A stretch of 53,902 nucleotides of DNA from Verrucomicrobiaceae bacterium (GCA_027486655.1 JAIXOR010000061.1:1-53902); one strand, 5' to 3'; positions 1-8,467 are shown, numbered from the stretch's first letter. Program-made: numbers and translations. The notes: generated by a model not told the origin, from the sequence alone.

Positions 1-108
1 GGGAAGTCGAGCCAAGGCCTGCAGGCACCGAAGCGGGATCTTTGGGGGGAAAATGTGCAATCACGGGCGCGGATCGGAAACGGTCCGCGCCCGCTTGATT
101 TCCGGGGC
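1..108. other. Intergenic stretch downstream of hrpB
   Basis: No coding potential is visible. The stretch holds the hairpin listed separately at 64-93, just beyond the hrpB stop codon. Confidence 0.5.
64..93 (-). terminator. Hairpin, probable hrpB terminator
   Basis: A perfect 10-bp inverted repeat, CGGGCGCGGA at 64-73 and TCCGCGCCCG at 84-93, encloses a 10-nt loop. It lies 15 bases beyond the hrpB stop. On the minus strand the stem is followed by a weak T-containing tail rather than a strong T tract, so termination is likely but not certain. Confidence 0.55.
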
Positions 109-2799
109 TCAGCGGGATGAGGGCCGACCCTCGCCGCGGGGTGGCGGAGTCCACTCGCGCGGGTTGTCCGGCCATGGGTGCCTGGGATAGCGGCCGGCGA
201 CTTCTTTCTTCATCTGGGCATAACCCGAGGCCCAGAATCCTTTGAGGTCTTTGGTCATCTGCCAGGGCTTTTGTCCCGGGGTGAGGATGTGGACCAAAAG
301 CGGGACGCGACCGCTTGCGATGGTTGGCGTTTCCCACACGCCGAAAAGATGGGAGACCCTCACCGAGATGAAGGGATCCCGGCCGGGTTCGTAGGTGATT
401 TTTGCGGACTGCCCGTTTGGCAGATCAATGCGCTCCGGGCAATAGGCGTCCAGTGCGGCGCGCTGCGCATGGCTCAGCCAGTCCCGCAGGACACGCCAGA
501 CGTTGGCTTCCTTGATGTCTTTGTAGGCAACCGAGCCATGGCAGATCTGCGCGATGGCATCGGCCTTGTCCTGATCGGTCCAGCCCGGCATCTCCAACTC
601 GGGCATCGCCTGGCCGAGCAGGGTGAGCCTGGCCGTCCATTGTTCCACCGTGTGGTCCCAGTTTTTGAGCACGAGCTCACCGGCGAGCACCTTCCCGGCG
701 AGAATCCCAGCCGCTTGGTCGAGGTGAACGTTTTGATCGGTCTCCCTGGCCTCCAGCACGAGATCGCGGAATCGGGTTTCTTTTCTCGCGACGACCCGCC
801 GGCGGGCCTCGTCCCAGGCGGCTCCGTCGCTCATGGCGAGGTCCTCGGGAAACAGGCTTGCGAGCCAGGCCGGGTCGATGGCGGTGGCCCGGCGCAGGTG
901 GACGATGATCTCGCGGGCCTCGACCTCGGTGATTTCCGCAGCGACAAAAGCGGGGGCGTTTTTCACGCAGGATTCCTCATCGAGCTTGCCGCGGCGGTTG
1001 CCGACGAGGCGGCAGGCGAGCGTGCCTTGGTTGAAGCGGATGGCGAGTTGGTCGCTGAAGCTTGCGAGCATCGCCTTGCCGACGGCCACCCGGTGTTCCT
1101 TGAAATCCACGGGCCCGATTTCCCAGCCGAAGCGTTCGGCGAGGGCGCACAGGCGGTCGAATCCTTGGGCCGTTTCTCTGGCACCGCGGGCGAGGATGCC
1201 GAGCGGCGCGCAGCGTTGCGGATCGAACTTCATTGCCTCTGCGGACTCGAACGCCCGCCATTCTCCCGCGAAGTCGCTGTCGTCGTCCGCGAAAATGAAG
1301 TTCTTGCGGCCGCCTCCGCCGCGTTGATTGGCAAACAGCCCTTCCCCCTGCACCGCGGCGGCGATGAAGGCTGTTTCCGCCACGCAACCGTGTTCGCATC
1401 CTGCGAGCATCAGCCGGGAAAACCTGGGTTCCAGCGGCAGGGAAGCCATTTTGGCACCTTCCTGCGTCAGCGCACCCCGGGAGTCGAGCGCGCCGAGGTC
1501 GTGGAGCAATTGCTCGGCACGCGTCAGCGCTGCTTCGGTCGGAGCATCGAACCATCGGAAATCCCTCACCTGCCCGACACCCGATGCTTTGAGCAGCAGC
1601 AAGGCTTCCGCGAGATCGACGCGGTGAACTTCCGGTGCCTCGAACTCGGCGCGGCGCGCATGATCGGCCTCGCTCCACAGGCGGAAGGCGCGGCCAGGTG
1701 CCGTGCGTCCTGCACGCCCGGCCCGTTGCTCGGCGGCAGCACGTGAGATCTTGCGGATCAGCAATGTGTTGATGCCACGCCGTGGTTCGAACGATGAAAC
1801 TCTCGCCAATCCGGAATCGATCACGGTTTTCACGCCATCGATGGTCAGCGAGGTTTCGGCCACATTGGTTGCAACGATGATCTTCGGTTTCTGGCCCGGG
1901 CGGATCGCAGCTTCCTGGGCGGCAGGAGGCAGGGAGCTGTAAAGCGGGTGCACCTCCCAGCCCCTGCATGCGGAGTTGGCTTCCAGCAGTTCGATCGTCC
2001 TGCGGATTTCGTGTGTGCCGGGCAGGAACATCAGGATGTTTCCCGCATCGGGCATGGCCATGGCCTCTCGGCATACGGTCACCATCTTCTCCCACACCGG
2101 CACCTCCCGGGGTGGACCGCCGCGGCGGTCGTTCGTGGGTGCCTTGTCCGGGCGGTAAAGCACCTCCACCGGGTAGGTGCGTCCGCCCGCCTCCAAAGCG
2201 GTCGCCGGAGCGAGGAAGTCGGCCAGCCCCGCGGTCTCCAGGGTCGCGGACATCACCACGACGCGAAGATCCGGCCGCGGGCCTTCCTGCAGATCGAGAC
2301 AACGGGCCAGGGCGATGTCCACCGCGAGCCTGCGTTCGTGAAACTCGTCGAAAACCACCGCTCCCACACCACGCAGTTCCGGGTCGTCCTGGATCCAACG
2401 CTGGAACACCCCGTCGGTTAGATAGAGGATGCGGGTATCGCGGCCATAGTTTGTATCGAACCTCACCGCGTATCCCACTTCCCGGCCGAGGGTGGCACCG
2501 CGCTGCCGCGCCACCCATCCCGCCAGCAGTCGGGCTGCCATGCGCCGTGGTTCGATCACCAGTATCATGCCGGAGATCCCCGCATCCGCCAGCATGCCCG
2601 GCACCGCCGTGGACTTGCCTGATCCGGTGGGGGCCTTGAGCAGGATCCGGTCCCGGCATCCCGGAAGCACGGCGCGTTTCAAGTGGTCGGCGATTTCAAA
2701 AACAGGCAGCTGCACGCCCGAACTTGCTCCGGAATCTCCCGCATGGGGAAGGGAAAACCCGCCATCGATCCGGTCCCCGTGCGTGGCAGGCTCACGCAC
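109..2799 (-). CDS. hrpB: ATP-dependent RNA helicase HrpB (DEAH family)
   Basis: DExH/DEAH-box helicase of the HrpB type. In other bacteria HrpB is a putative RNA helicase with no firmly assigned pathway. Seen here: Walker A GSGKST at residues 59-64, motif II DEFHER at 151-156 (the F-for-A variant typical of HrpB), SAT at 184-186, a helicase C domain with ATNVAETSLT and QRAGRAGR, then the long HrpB C-terminal region. Length of 896 residues is slightly above the usual ~820. The first 28 residues look unlike the family, so a GTG at 2715 (V29) is an alternative start that would place Walker A at the customary distance. With the ATG at 2799 the gene overlaps the end of hipA by 8 bases, suggesting coupled transcription. 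Identity is very sure; the start is not. Confidence 0.93.
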   Translation of the reverse strand: MREPATHGDRIDGGFSLPHAGDSGASSGVQLPVFEIADHLKRAVLPGCRDRILLKAPTGSGKSTAVPGMLADAGISGMILVIEPRRMAARLLAGWVARQRGATLGREVGYAVRFDTNYGRDTRILYLTDGVFQRWIQDDPELRGVGAVVFDEFHERRLAVDIALARCLDLQEGPRPDLRVVVMSATLETAGLADFLAPATALEAGGRTYPVEVLYRPDKAPTNDRRGGPPREVPVWEKMVTVCREAMAMPDAGNILMFLPGTHEIRRTIELLEANSACRGWEVHPLYSSLPPAAQEAAIRPGQKPKIIVATNVAETSLTIDGVKTVIDSGLARVSSFEPRRGINTLLIRKISRAAAEQRAGRAGRTAPGRAFRLWSEADHARRAEFEAPEVHRVDLAEALLLLKASGVGQVRDFRWFDAPTEAALTRAEQLLHDLGALDSRGALTQEGAKMASLPLEPRFSRLMLAGCEHGCVAETAFIAAAVQGEGLFANQRGGGGRKNFIFADDDSDFAGEWRAFESAEAMKFDPQRCAPLGILARGARETAQGFDRLCALAERFGWEIGPVDFKEHRVAVGKAMLASFSDQLAIRFNQGTLACRLVGNRRGKLDEESCVKNAPAFVAAEITEVEAREIIVHLRRATAIDPAWLASLFPEDLAMSDGAAWDEARRRVVARKETRFRDLVLEARETDQNVHLDQAAGILAGKVLAGELVLKNWDHTVEQWTARLTLLGQAMPELEMPGWTDQDKADAIAQICHGSVAYKDIKEANVWRVLRDWLSHAQRAALDAYCPERIDLPNGQSAKITYEPGRDPFISVRVSHLFGVWETPTIASGRVPLLVHILTPGQKPWQMTKDLKGFWASGYAQMKKEVAGRYPRHPWPDNPREWTPPPRGEGRPSSR

Positions 2800-4087
2800 C
2801 GATCCCGAGCCTCAGGTGCTTTTGGATTTCACGGATCCACGAATCGGAAACACCCGCCGCGCCCGCATGATCGGCCCAGCCCATGACCGCCGTGCGCACC
2901 TGGCGGAGGATCTCCCTGGCCTTCGGCGGGCGCAGGTCGGCATGGATTGCTGCTTCTAACAGGTCGGACTCGGTGAAGTCGTCGCGCTTGCCATGGAGCG
3001 TCATCTGGTGGCGGCTGGTCCAGGCTCCGTCCGGATTGTAGGCGTAGATGAGATCGAAGGCGGGGGCGAGCCGCCAGTTTCCGCGGCGGTCCATGATGAA
3101 GGCGATGTTCTTGGTGTGGTCGTCTTGGTTTCTCGAAAGGATGTTGAACACCGCGCGGCGGAACATCTCGGTGAGATCGGTCTGCGGCAGGCCGAGTCTG
3201 CGACCGGTCTGGAAGGCCTGCTCACAGGAATAGGCGCCGGCCTGGTTAAAGTCGAAGTGCGCCATGCCGCAGAGGCTCTGGATGTGGAACTTGCGCCCCT
3301 GGTCATCGCGGTCGAAGCGCCGTGTCATGAAATGCGCGCGGCCGTTTTCTTCTAACAACCTGCAATCGCTCATCGCGATCCCCGCCGCGCGGGCCATGAG
3401 GTGGTAGGCGTATTCGATGCGGCCGTATCCGAGCGGGTCGTTGAGTTCCTTGTCGCGGTTTTCGGAAACGCCGTCGAACTTGAGCAGCCAGGGCTCGAAG
3501 CCCGGTTCGGGCGCGAGTTGCCCGGATTTCACCTCGCCGGTCCGCGGGTTCCAACAGATCACCGCCTTGGCCCGCGCGCCGCCGGCCGAGGTGCCCACAC
3601 GAAGGATGGTGGCCAGCGCTTCCGGCGATTGTTCGAGATTCACGTGCAGTTGGTGGCGCGAGGCGAGCGCCTCGCTGGCGAGTTTCACCAGTTCGTCGAG
3701 GTGCAGCGTCTCGGAGGGCCCGGCGGATAGAAGCGCGGGCCGGAACTCCAGCGCTCCCATCGCCCGTGTGCCGAGGTAACACAGGCGCTCCACCGGATCG
3801 AAGGACTCGGGCGTGCGTCCCTGCCGGGTGAGCCACTGGTTGATGAGCAGGTTGCCGAACTTGTCCGGCAGGGAATCCGCCAACAGGCCGGGCAGTCCCT
3901 TGAAGGTCTCGCGCGGCAGCTCGGGAAACGAGAAGCGCCCCGGTCGCAGGGGCAGGGTGAGGGGTGAAACCTCGATGCCGCTCCGCAGGAACGCCGGGTC
4001 ATACTCGAACACGCCGATCTCCCGCGAGGCATCCCAGGCGACCGCGCCGATCAACGTTTCGTAGAGATGGACCTCGGCGAGGTTCAT
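2792..4087 (-). CDS. hipA: HipA-family serine/threonine kinase toxin
   Basis: Toxin half of a type II HipBA-like pair. In Escherichia coli HipA phosphorylates glutamyl-tRNA synthetase and induces persistence; the target here is unknown. Visible: the HipA N-terminal subdomain at about 1-110, the flexible glycine-rich ATP loop GTSAGGARAKA at 165-175, a WLLKF lysine (K203), the catalytic loop NQDDHTKN at 320-327, and the metal-binding APAFDL at 341-346. All catalytic positions look intact and the length of 431 residues matches the family (about 440). It starts 21 bases after the hipB stop codon, so the two genes are one operon with antitoxin first. S167 in the glycine-rich loop occupies the region of the E. 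coli inhibitory autophosphorylation site (inference). Confidence 0.93.
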   Translation of the reverse strand: MNLAEVHLYETLIGAVAWDASREIGVFEYDPAFLRSGIEVSPLTLPLRPGRFSFPELPRETFKGLPGLLADSLPDKFGNLLINQWLTRQGRTPESFDPVERLCYLGTRAMGALEFRPALLSAGPSETLHLDELVKLASEALASRHQLHVNLEQSPEALATILRVGTSAGGARAKAVICWNPRTGEVKSGQLAPEPGFEPWLLKFDGVSENRDKELNDPLGYGRIEYAYHLMARAAGIAMSDCRLLEENGRAHFMTRRFDRDDQGRKFHIQSLCGMAHFDFNQAGAYSCEQAFQTGRRLGLPQTDLTEMFRRAVFNILSRNQDDHTKNIAFIMDRRGNWRLAPAFDLIYAYNPDGAWTSRHQMTLHGKRDDFTESDLLEAAIHADLRPPKAREILRQVRTAVMGWADHAGAAGVSDSWIREIQKHLRLGIGA

Positions 4088-4108
4088 GGGATGGGGAATG
4101 GGGATGGA

Positions 4109-4450
4109 TCAGCGCTCGTCTCCCCACTTCCACTCGCTGGCGGGCTGGGTCTTGCGGGGCTTGCTGGCATACTTGCGCGGGGCTTCCCGGAGTTTCAGCA
4201 GTATGAGCGGACTGGGACCGGGATCCGGGAGGAACTGGTCAAGGTGGTGCAGCGCCTGAAGGGCCCGCAGCAGGGCGATCAGGGTGCTCAACGTGCTGCC
4301 CTCGCCGTTTTCGATGGCCGTGATCGTGCGGCGGCCGAGCCCGCTTTTCTCGGCGACCTCGGCCTGGCTGAGGTTCAACTCAAGCCGCCGCTGCTTGAGG
4401 CGGTGGCCGAGTTCTTTCTCGATCTGGAGGTTGGTGAGTTGGTAGAGCAT
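4109..4450 (-). CDS. hipB: HipB-like antitoxin, XRE-family HTH
   Basis: Small helix-turn-helix protein of 113 residues that should neutralise HipA and repress the operon. The Cro/C1-type HTH covers about residues 13-70, with the recognition region SQAEVAEKSGLGRRTITAIE. A basic, proline-rich tail follows; in HipB proteins the C-terminal tail contributes to stability control, and this tail is longer than in E. coli HipB (88 residues). I chose the ATG at 4450, which begins MLYQLTNLQIEKELG. An in-frame ATG at 4504 would add 18 residues but overlaps the predicted promoter. The gene lies directly upstream of hipA, and TGCGCGGA boxes flank its promoter. Confidence 0.88.
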   Translation of the reverse strand: MLYQLTNLQIEKELGHRLKQRRLELNLSQAEVAEKSGLGRRTITAIENGEGSTLSTLIALLRALQALHHLDQFLPDPGPSPLILLKLREAPRKYASKPRKTQPASEWKWGDER

Positions 4451-4459
4451 GAGTGGAAA

Positions 4460-4588
4460 TCCGCGCAGAAATCTTCTCTGCGGGAAATATGCGCGGAAAA
4501 ACACTCGGCGTCAAGGATTCGAATTCTTTTTTGAGCAACAATCCGCTCCAAAAGATCAGAATCCGCCAATTTGCGCGGAGATCCGCGT
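4460..4588. promoter_or_regulatory. TGCGCGGA boxes, candidate HipB operators
   Basis: The octamer TGCGCGGA occurs three times: inverted at 4460-4467, direct at 4490-4497, and direct at 4572-4579, where with TCCGCG it forms a short palindrome (CGCGGA, GA, TCCGCG). A further inverted repeat CGCAGA/TCTGCG lies at 4464-4482. The cluster surrounds the hipB promoter. Operator function is inferred from position and symmetry; E. coli HipB uses a different sequence. Confidence 0.45.
4486..4514 (-). promoter_or_regulatory. Predicted sigma70-type promoter of hipBA
   Basis: Reading the minus strand, TTGACG (4514-4509) is followed after exactly 17 bases by CATATT (4491-4486), a 4-of-6 match to the -10 consensus. 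It ends 35 bases before the chosen hipB ATG. A TGCGCGGA box at 4490-4497 overlaps the -10 element, as expected for an autorepressed toxin-antitoxin operon. Confidence 0.5.
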
Positions 4589-4589
4589 T

Positions 4590-7500
4590 TTACTTGGAGA
4601 AGTAGCTCACCCCTGCGGCAAAGATCGGCTGGTGTTTGTCGCCGGGGATGTTTTTGGCGACGAGGGTGCCGGAGCGTTCGGTGTGGCCCATCTTGCCGAG
4701 GACGCGGCCGCAAGGGGAGGTGATGCCTTCGATGGCACCGAGCGAACCATTCGGGTTGAACGCGATGTCCATCGAGGGGACTCCGGTTTCGTCCACATAC
4801 TGCGTGGCGATCTGCCCGCTGGCGGCGAGTTGGGCGATGATTTCGTCGCTCGCGTAGAAGCGGCCCTCGCCGTGGGAGAGCGGGATGGTGTGGAGGTCGC
4901 CCACCTGGCTGTTAGAGAACCACGGTGAAAACGTGCCGGCCACCCGGGTCCGGGCGTAGCGCGAAATGTGGCGGCCGATTTCGTTGTGAACGAGGGTCGG
5001 CCGTGCCGACGGATCGTGGATGGTGGATGGTGGATGTTGGATGGAAGAGGTGGATGAGGCAGCCCTTTGGACATCACATCCACCATCCACAATCTTCGGT
5101 CCATGATCCACGATCCGCCCGTAGGGCACCAAGCCGGTTTTGATGAGGGCCTGGAATCCGTTGCAGATGCCGAGGATGAGACCGTCGCGGTTCTTGAGCA
5201 GGTCCATGATCGCATCCGCCACGCGCGGGCTGCGGATGATGGTGGCGATGAACTTGGCGGAACCGTCGGGTTCGTCACCCGCGCTGAAACCACCGGGAAA
5301 CATGAGGATCTGCGATCGGCGGATTTTCTCCGCAAGGGCCGTCAGCGATTCCTCGATGTGGCGCGCTGTTAGATTGCGGAAGACAAGGATCTCCGCATCG
5401 GCTCCGGCTTCGCGGAAGGCCTTGGCGGAGTCATATTCGCTGTTCGTGCCCGGAAACGCCGGGATCAAAACCTTTGGTTTTGAGATCGAGGATCGAGGAT
5501 TGTGGATGGTGGATGAAGAGAAGCGCGGAGCATCCACCATCTTCGATCCACGATCCGCGATCTCTTCGGGCTTGGTGGGGTAGACGGGTTCGAGAGTGGA
5601 TTCCCAGGCGGATTGCAGGTCACAGAGGTCGTGAGATTCGCCGTTGAGGACGAGGATGGGCTCGGCGGTGGTGTGGCCGATGAGGGTGGCGCCCAGCGAT
5701 GTGGGGAGGTCTTCCGTGTGTTCGATGAGGAAGGCGAAGTAGGCTTGGCTGAAGAGAGACGTGGACGAGACGTCCACACTCCTCAGGCCGATGCGGTTGC
5801 CGAAGCCGCACTTGGCCAGCGCGGCGGCAAGGCCGGGGGCGCCGATGTGATGGAGCGAGAGGAGTTTGCCTCCGGTGTTGAGTTGATAGAGAGCCTCGGC
5901 GGTTTGTTGGAGAGCCTCGAAGTCCGGCAGGTGGTCGGAGTCTTTCGGGACGGTGACGAGCGAGACGCTGGATCCGGGTTTCTTGAACTCCGGCGAAAGC
6001 GCGAGGCTGGCCTTGCCGGGGGCGAGGGCGAAGGAAACGAGGGTGGGCGGGACGTCGAGTTCGTTGAAGGAACCGGACATCGAGTCCTTGCCGCCGATGG
6101 CCGCGAGGCGCAGCGAATGCTGGGCGTGGAAGGCTCCTAACAGCGCCGCGAAGGGCAGGCCCCAGCGTTTGGGATCGGTGCCGAGTTTGGGGAAATACTC
6201 CTGGAGCGTCAGACGGATGTCGGAGAGCCGCGCACCGGAGGCCACGGCCTTGCAGACCGACTCGGTGACGGCGTAAACCGCGCCGTGGAAGGGGGATTGC
6301 TCGGAAAGATGCGGATCGAAGCCCCAGCTCATGTGGGTGCAGACGTCGGTGTTTCCTTCCAACAGCGGAAGCTTTGCCACCATCGCATCCGGCGGGGTGA
6401 TCTGGTGTTTGCCACCGAAGGGCCAGAGCACGGTGCCTGCGCCGACCGAGCCATCGAACATCTCGCCGAGCCCGCGCTGGGAGCAGACGTTGAGGGAACT
6501 CAGGTGATCCGTGATCAGTGAGCGGTGATCGGTGGAAGAAGCCGGCTGAAGCCGGCGCTCCGTGACATGGACTTTGGCGGATTGCTGAACGCCGTTGGTG
6601 TTGAGGAAGGCGCGGCTGAGGTTGACGATGGTTTTGCCGCGCCAGGTCATCACGAGGCGGCCGGAGTCGGTGACGTCGGCGACGTGGACGCATTCGAGGT
6701 TCTCCTTGTCGGCCTCGGCGATGAAATAGTCGATTTCCTTGGGATCGACGCAGACGGCCATGCGTTCCTGGGACTCCGAAATGGCGAGCTCGGTACCATC
6801 GAGTCCGTCGTATTTCTTCGGCACGGCATCGAGGTGGATGACGAGCGAGGGGGCGATCTCGCCGATGGCGACCGAGACGCCGCCAGCACCGAAGTCGTTG
6901 CAGATTTTGATTTTGCGGGTGAGTTCCGGGTTGCGGAAGAGGCGCTGGATTTTCCGCTCGGTGGGGGCATCGCCCTTCTGGACTTCGGCGGAGTTTTCGA
7001 GGGCGGTTTCGGTGTGTTCCTTGGAGGATCCGGTTGCGCCGCCGACGCCATCGCGGCCGGTGCGCCCGCCGATGAGGAGGATCACGTCACCGGGAGCCGG
7101 GCTGCCGCGGAATACCTGCGAACGCGGGGCGGCTGCGACGACTGCGCCGATTTCGAGGCGTTTGGCGACGTAGCCCGGGTGATAGACCTCCGCGACCTGG
7201 CCGGTGGCGAGGCCGATCTGGTTGCCGTAGGACGAGTAGCCGTGCGCGGCGACCTGGCAGATCTTCTTCTGCGGGAGTTTGCCGGGCAGGGTTTCCGCAA
7301 AGGGTGTCAGGGGATTGCCCGCACCGGTGACCCGCATGGCCTGATAGACGTAGGAACGGCCGGAGAGCGGATCCCGGATGCAGCCGCCGAGGCAGGTGGC
7401 CGCGCCGCCGAAGGGCTCGATCTCGGTGGGGTGGTTGTGGGTCTCGTTCTTGAACATCACCAGCCATTCCTCCTCCGGCGCTCCATCGATGGAAACGGGG

Positions 7501-8387
7501 ACGACGATCGAGGCGGCGTTGACTTCCTCGGACTCCTCCAGGTTGTCGAGCTCGCCGGAGGCTCTCAGCTCGCGCATGCCGATGAGCGCGATGTCCATCA
7601 GGGTCACGGGCTTCTCTCCACGGCCGAGATTTTTTCTAACCGACTGATAGGTCTCCCAGGCGCGGGCGACGGGACCGCCGGGATCATCGAAGGTGACATC
7701 CTCGATTTTCGTGAGGAAGGTGGTGTGGCGGCAGTGGTCGGACCAGTAGGTGTCCAGCATCTTGAGTTCGGTGATGCTGGGATCGCGCTTTTCCTCATCA
7801 CGGAAATAGGCCTGGCAAAACGCGACGTCCTCGGCGGACATGGCGAGGCCGAATTCGGAGCGGACGGATGCCGGATCCGCCGTGGTGAAGCCGTCGAGGA
7901 TGCGGACATCCGCCGGGGCTTGCGGAGCGTGACGGTCGAGCACCCCCTCCACGGGGATCTCGTGGGAATCGACGGCGTTGATGACGTAGGCTTTCACCGC
8001 GGCGAGTTGATCCGCGCTCAGCGTGCCTTCGAGGATGACGACCTTGGCGGAGTGAACCGTGGGGCGTTCCTTGCCGGTGAGGATCTGCACGCATTGGGCG
8101 GCGGAGTCCGCGCGTTGGTCGAACTGCCCGGGCAGATACTCGACGGCAAACGCGGTCTCGTTTTCATCGATCCGCAGGGTGGGGGAGAGGTCATCCACCT
8201 GGGGTTCGGAGAGGATGTGGCTGGCGGCTTCCTGAAACTCCGCCTCGCTGAGGCCTTCGATGTCGTAGCGTTGGACCACCCGGATATTGCTCAAACCCGG
8301 GAGTTCGAGGGATTCGCGGAGGGCGTGCAGGAGGTGCCGCGCCTCGGAGCGGTGGGCGGGCTTTTTTTCAACGAAGATGCGATTCAT
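4590..8387 (-). CDS. purL: Phosphoribosylformylglycinamidine synthase, long form
   Basis: Converts FGAR, glutamine and ATP to FGAM in purine synthesis. This is the single-chain form of 1265 residues: N-terminal PurS-like region, two AIR-synthase-type repeats (about 220-935) and a C-terminal class I glutamine amidotransferase (about 970-1265). The nucleophile is C1075 in GICNGFQ; FPGGFSAGDE and LSHGEGRF are also present. The N-terminal half resembles the clostridial/Bacteroides subtype. Three stretches are foreign to the family: about 609-629, 942-969 and 1091-1126. They are low-complexity peptides encoded by inverted-repeat DNA, sitting at linkers and a surface loop without breaking the frame. 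No stop or frameshift is seen, so the enzyme is probably active. The ATG at 8387 begins MNRIFVEKK. No other pur gene is nearby. Confidence 0.96.
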   Translation of the reverse strand: MNRIFVEKKPAHRSEARHLLHALRESLELPGLSNIRVVQRYDIEGLSEAEFQEAASHILSEPQVDDLSPTLRIDENETAFAVEYLPGQFDQRADSAAQCVQILTGKERPTVHSAKVVILEGTLSADQLAAVKAYVINAVDSHEIPVEGVLDRHAPQAPADVRILDGFTTADPASVRSEFGLAMSAEDVAFCQAYFRDEEKRDPSITELKMLDTYWSDHCRHTTFLTKIEDVTFDDPGGPVARAWETYQSVRKNLGRGEKPVTLMDIALIGMRELRASGELDNLEESEEVNAASIVVPVSIDGAPEEEWLVMFKNETHNHPTEIEPFGGAATCLGGCIRDPLSGRSYVYQAMRVTGAGNPLTPFAETLPGKLPQKKICQVAAHGYSSYGNQIGLATGQVAEVYHPGYVAKRLEIGAVVAAAPRSQVFRGSPAPGDVILLIGGRTGRDGVGGATGSSKEHTETALENSAEVQKGDAPTERKIQRLFRNPELTRKIKICNDFGAGGVSVAIGEIAPSLVIHLDAVPKKYDGLDGTELAISESQERMAVCVDPKEIDYFIAEADKENLECVHVADVTDSGRLVMTWRGKTIVNLSRAFLNTNGVQQSAKVHVTERRLQPASSTDHRSLITDHLSSLNVCSQRGLGEMFDGSVGAGTVLWPFGGKHQITPPDAMVAKLPLLEGNTDVCTHMSWGFDPHLSEQSPFHGAVYAVTESVCKAVASGARLSDIRLTLQEYFPKLGTDPKRWGLPFAALLGAFHAQHSLRLAAIGGKDSMSGSFNELDVPPTLVSFALAPGKASLALSPEFKKPGSSVSLVTVPKDSDHLPDFEALQQTAEALYQLNTGGKLLSLHHIGAPGLAAALAKCGFGNRIGLRSVDVSSTSLFSQAYFAFLIEHTEDLPTSLGATLIGHTTAEPILVLNGESHDLCDLQSAWESTLEPVYPTKPEEIADRGSKMVDAPRFSSSTIHNPRSSISKPKVLIPAFPGTNSEYDSAKAFREAGADAEILVFRNLTARHIEESLTALAEKIRRSQILMFPGGFSAGDEPDGSAKFIATIIRSPRVADAIMDLLKNRDGLILGICNGFQALIKTGLVPYGRIVDHGPKIVDGGCDVQRAASSTSSIQHPPSTIHDPSARPTLVHNEIGRHISRYARTRVAGTFSPWFSNSQVGDLHTIPLSHGEGRFYASDEIIAQLAASGQIATQYVDETGVPSMDIAFNPNGSLGAIEGITSPCGRVLGKMGHTERSGTLVAKNIPGDKHQPIFAAGVSYFSK
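5010..5117. repeat. Inverted-repeat element inside purL, copy C
   Basis: The left arm (5010-5036, CGGATCGTGGATGGTGG...) and right arm (5077-5117) are reverse complements over their outer 12 bases and inner 13 bases; the right arm holds 16 extra central bases. On the coding strand it encodes peptides such as KIVDGG and STIHDP within the amidotransferase domain, where PurL homologues have only a short loop. It is a relative of the element at 5483-5563, read in the same phase. Confidence 0.75.
5483..5563. repeat. Inverted-repeat element inside purL, copy B
   Basis: Arms of 33 bases at 5483-5515 and 5531-5563 are reverse complements with five mismatches around a 15-base loop. Each arm contains a GGATGGTGGATG or GAAGATGGTGGATG core. 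The element encodes peptides including KMVDA and STIHNP in the linker between the synthetase and amidotransferase domains of PurL. No frame disruption results. Confidence 0.8.
6503..6561. repeat. REP-like palindrome and GTGATC repeats inside purL, copy A
   Basis: Two parts. GTGATC occurs at 6504-6509, 6511-6516 and 6525-6530. A REP-like palindrome, GCCGGC-TGAA-GCCGGC, lies at 6541-6556 and is followed by GCTCC. On the coding strand the block encodes TERRLQPASSTDHRSLITDH, in the linker before the conserved LNVCSQRGLGEMFD segment of PurL. Confidence 0.7.
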
Positions 8388-8417
8388 CAGCGGCTTGGCT
8401 TTGGGAAGCGCCGGATG

Positions 8418-8440
8418 CTAAAGAAGCCCTCCGCAAGGGC
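8418..8440 (-). terminator. Weak hairpin between nuclease gene and purL
   Basis: GCCCT at 8426-8430 and AGGGC at 8436-8440 form a 5-bp stem. On the minus strand it is followed by TTCTTTAG. The stem is short, so this may be only a partial terminator after the nuclease gene, 30-50 bases upstream of the purL start. Confidence 0.35.
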
Positions 8441-8467
8441 AAGAGGAATGGGGATTTCGTGCCGGAT

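Noticed and set aside
178..1746. 522-codon open frame on the plus strand opposite hrpB
   Set aside because: It is a GC-rich antisense shadow of hrpB with no recognisable domain; the minus-strand product has all helicase motifs.
5010..5117. CRISPR-like repeat array
   Set aside because: The GGATGGTGGATG units are contiguous and arranged as inverted arms without unique spacers, and they lie inside purL.
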